Origin: Pseudomonas putida
GTDB taxonomy: Bacteria; Pseudomonadota; Gammaproteobacteria; Pseudomonadales; Pseudomonadaceae
Length of the DNA stretch: 64,000 bases
Assembly (NCBI RefSeq): GCF_001941965.1
Contig: NZ_MKZO01000028.1
Location: 1 to 64,000 of the forward strand
Direction of reading: 5' to 3'
The notes under the pieces are model-generated. The model worked only from the letters and a program-made list of their open reading frames with translations, searched no databases and was not told the origin of the DNA. Of the stretch, positions 63,379 to 64,000 are shown piece after piece (the stretch's first letter is position 1; the number at the start of each line of letters is the position of its first letter). The position numbers and the translations under genes are program-made.

Positions 63379-63444
63379 GGTGGCTGCGAGGTGCCTGTCA
63401 GAGAACCGGGTTATGGCCACCAGGTGCATGCCGGTAGATTTTCA

Positions 63445-63494
63445 GCGCCCTCAAGATCGAGCGCCGCCCGCGCGGCGCTCGATCTAAAGGGCGC
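63445..63494. repeat. long GC-rich hairpin between DUF1543 and mdcA
   Basis: Inner 14-bp perfect stem AGATCGAGCGCCGC / GCGGCGCTCGATCT with CCGC loop, and outer GCGCCCT / AGGGCGC. No T-run in either direction, so not a classical terminator; it may stop RNA decay or isolate the two genes. Confidence 0.7.
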
Positions 63495-63567
63495 CAGAAA
63501 AGTCACGACAAGCACCTGTCAGCCCTGATGCGATCTACTGACGGGCCTTCTCACCTCAAAGCACCAT

Positions 63568-64000
63568 TCAGATCACGATGTAATCGCTGCGCTGCACCAT
63601 GCCTCGATGTTCGCCCTCGACCAGGTGTACATAGCGACCCTCGATCAGATCCACTGGCAGGCAGTCATCGACGTCCACTACCGCGTCGGTATGCGGCTTC
63701 AGCCAGCCTGCGGCCATGCGTTGCTTGCCCACCTTCCTCGCAGCGGCCGCATCGGTAGCCGTTACCAGCAAGTAGCGGTGATCCTCGCCAAACTCGCCGG
63801 GCGCGTAGCCACCCAGGTTCAGGAAAAACAAGCGCATGGCGCCGGGCTGTGGTGCCGCGTGGCCGAGTTCGACGCGATAGCCATCCACGCCGTGGACCTC
63901 CAGCCAGGAATCGATATGCAGGCCCTTGGGGCTGCCGAACCAGGCGCTGCGCAACTGCGGGTATGTCTGGGCGAGTGTATCGCCGTGGGCGAAGACCACG
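63568..64000 (-). CDS. DUF1543 family protein (partial, N-terminus outside window)
   Basis: About 144 residues visible, open to the right edge. HDVV-like VVFAHGDTLAQTYPQLRSAW is internal in this family, so the true start probably lies some 20 residues beyond the window; a GTG at 63999 is just the first possible codon. FFLNLGGYAPGEFGEDHRYL, KPHTDAVVDVDDCLPVDLIE and YVHLVEGEHRGMVQRSDYIV repeat the DUF1543 pattern. Function unknown. Confidence 0.8.
   Translation of the reverse strand, partial: VVFAHGDTLAQTYPQLRSAWFGSPKGLHIDSWLEVHGVDGYRVELGHAAPQPGAMRLFFLNLGGYAPGEFGEDHRYLLVTATDAAAARKVGKQRMAAGWLKPHTDAVVDVDDCLPVDLIEGRYVHLVEGEHRGMVQRSDYIVI

Larger units (their letters stand above)
63259..63567. other. 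mdc upstream region
   Basis: 309 bp between the DUF1543 gene and mdcA, both on the minus strand, with no coding sequence. It contains a LysR-type box (63356-63378) and a long hairpin (63445-63494), each listed separately. Confidence 0.7.

Overview
The window reads as a stretch of a Pseudomonas chromosome from the fluorescens/putida side of the genus. The evidence is high-GC coding, the gene order gacA-uvrC-pgsA-tRNA-Gly (a Pseudomonas hallmark, with gacA on its usual TTG start), many copies of a REP palindrome behind genes, and Pseudomonas-style catabolic operons. No integrase, transposase, phage gene or CRISPR array was seen.

Layout. 1-5.1 kb (minus): a type VI secretion cargo module, vgrG - DUF4123 adaptor - VasX/BTH_I2691-type toxin, the toxin running off the left edge. 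5.3-10.6 kb: a small catabolic cluster (two Gfo/Idh/MocA oxidoreductases, a type II dehydroquinase, an MHS-family importer) divergent from a LysR regulator; quinate/shikimate-like substrates are the best guess. 10.6-18.4 kb: housekeeping and accessory genes, including an APC permease/DUF3156 pair, a FeaR-like AraC regulator, and a Bcr/CflA efflux pump with its TetR regulator and a clear operator palindrome. 18.5-27.5 kb: the homoprotocatechuate (hpa) meta-cleavage pathway hpaG1G2EDF-hpaX-hpaHI, flanked by hpaR and hpaA but without hpaBC. 27.7-34.6 kb: lipase plus flavin monooxygenase beside an SfnR-like enhancer-binding protein, a PiT phosphate transporter, a DUF488/GNAT pair and a small XRE protein. 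34.7-37.9 kb: gacA-uvrC-pgsA-tRNA-Gly(GCC).

38.1-45.7 kb is the least familiar part. A LysR gene is divergent from an apparent operon encoding a two-polypeptide transketolase, an MFS importer, a two-subunit PQQ dehydrogenase resembling the Gluconobacter polyol dehydrogenase SldBA, and an SDR. I infer periplasmic oxidation of a polyol or sugar, import, and transketolase-type cleavage. 45.7-48.7 kb holds a DUF4198 periplasmic protein divergent from a TonB receptor with a Zur-like box between them. 48.7-52.7 kb is a fecI-fecR-siderophore receptor system with a Fur-like palindrome. 52.8-54.4 kb is an HxlR regulator divergent from a DoxX/SDR pair.

54.6-63.3 kb is a malonate utilisation locus: a MatC-type carrier and a LysR regulator on the plus strand, then mdcABCDEGH on the minus strand with a LysR-type box in front of mdcA. 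A DUF1543 gene runs off the right edge.

All functions are assigned by reading the sequence and remembering families; no database search was run.
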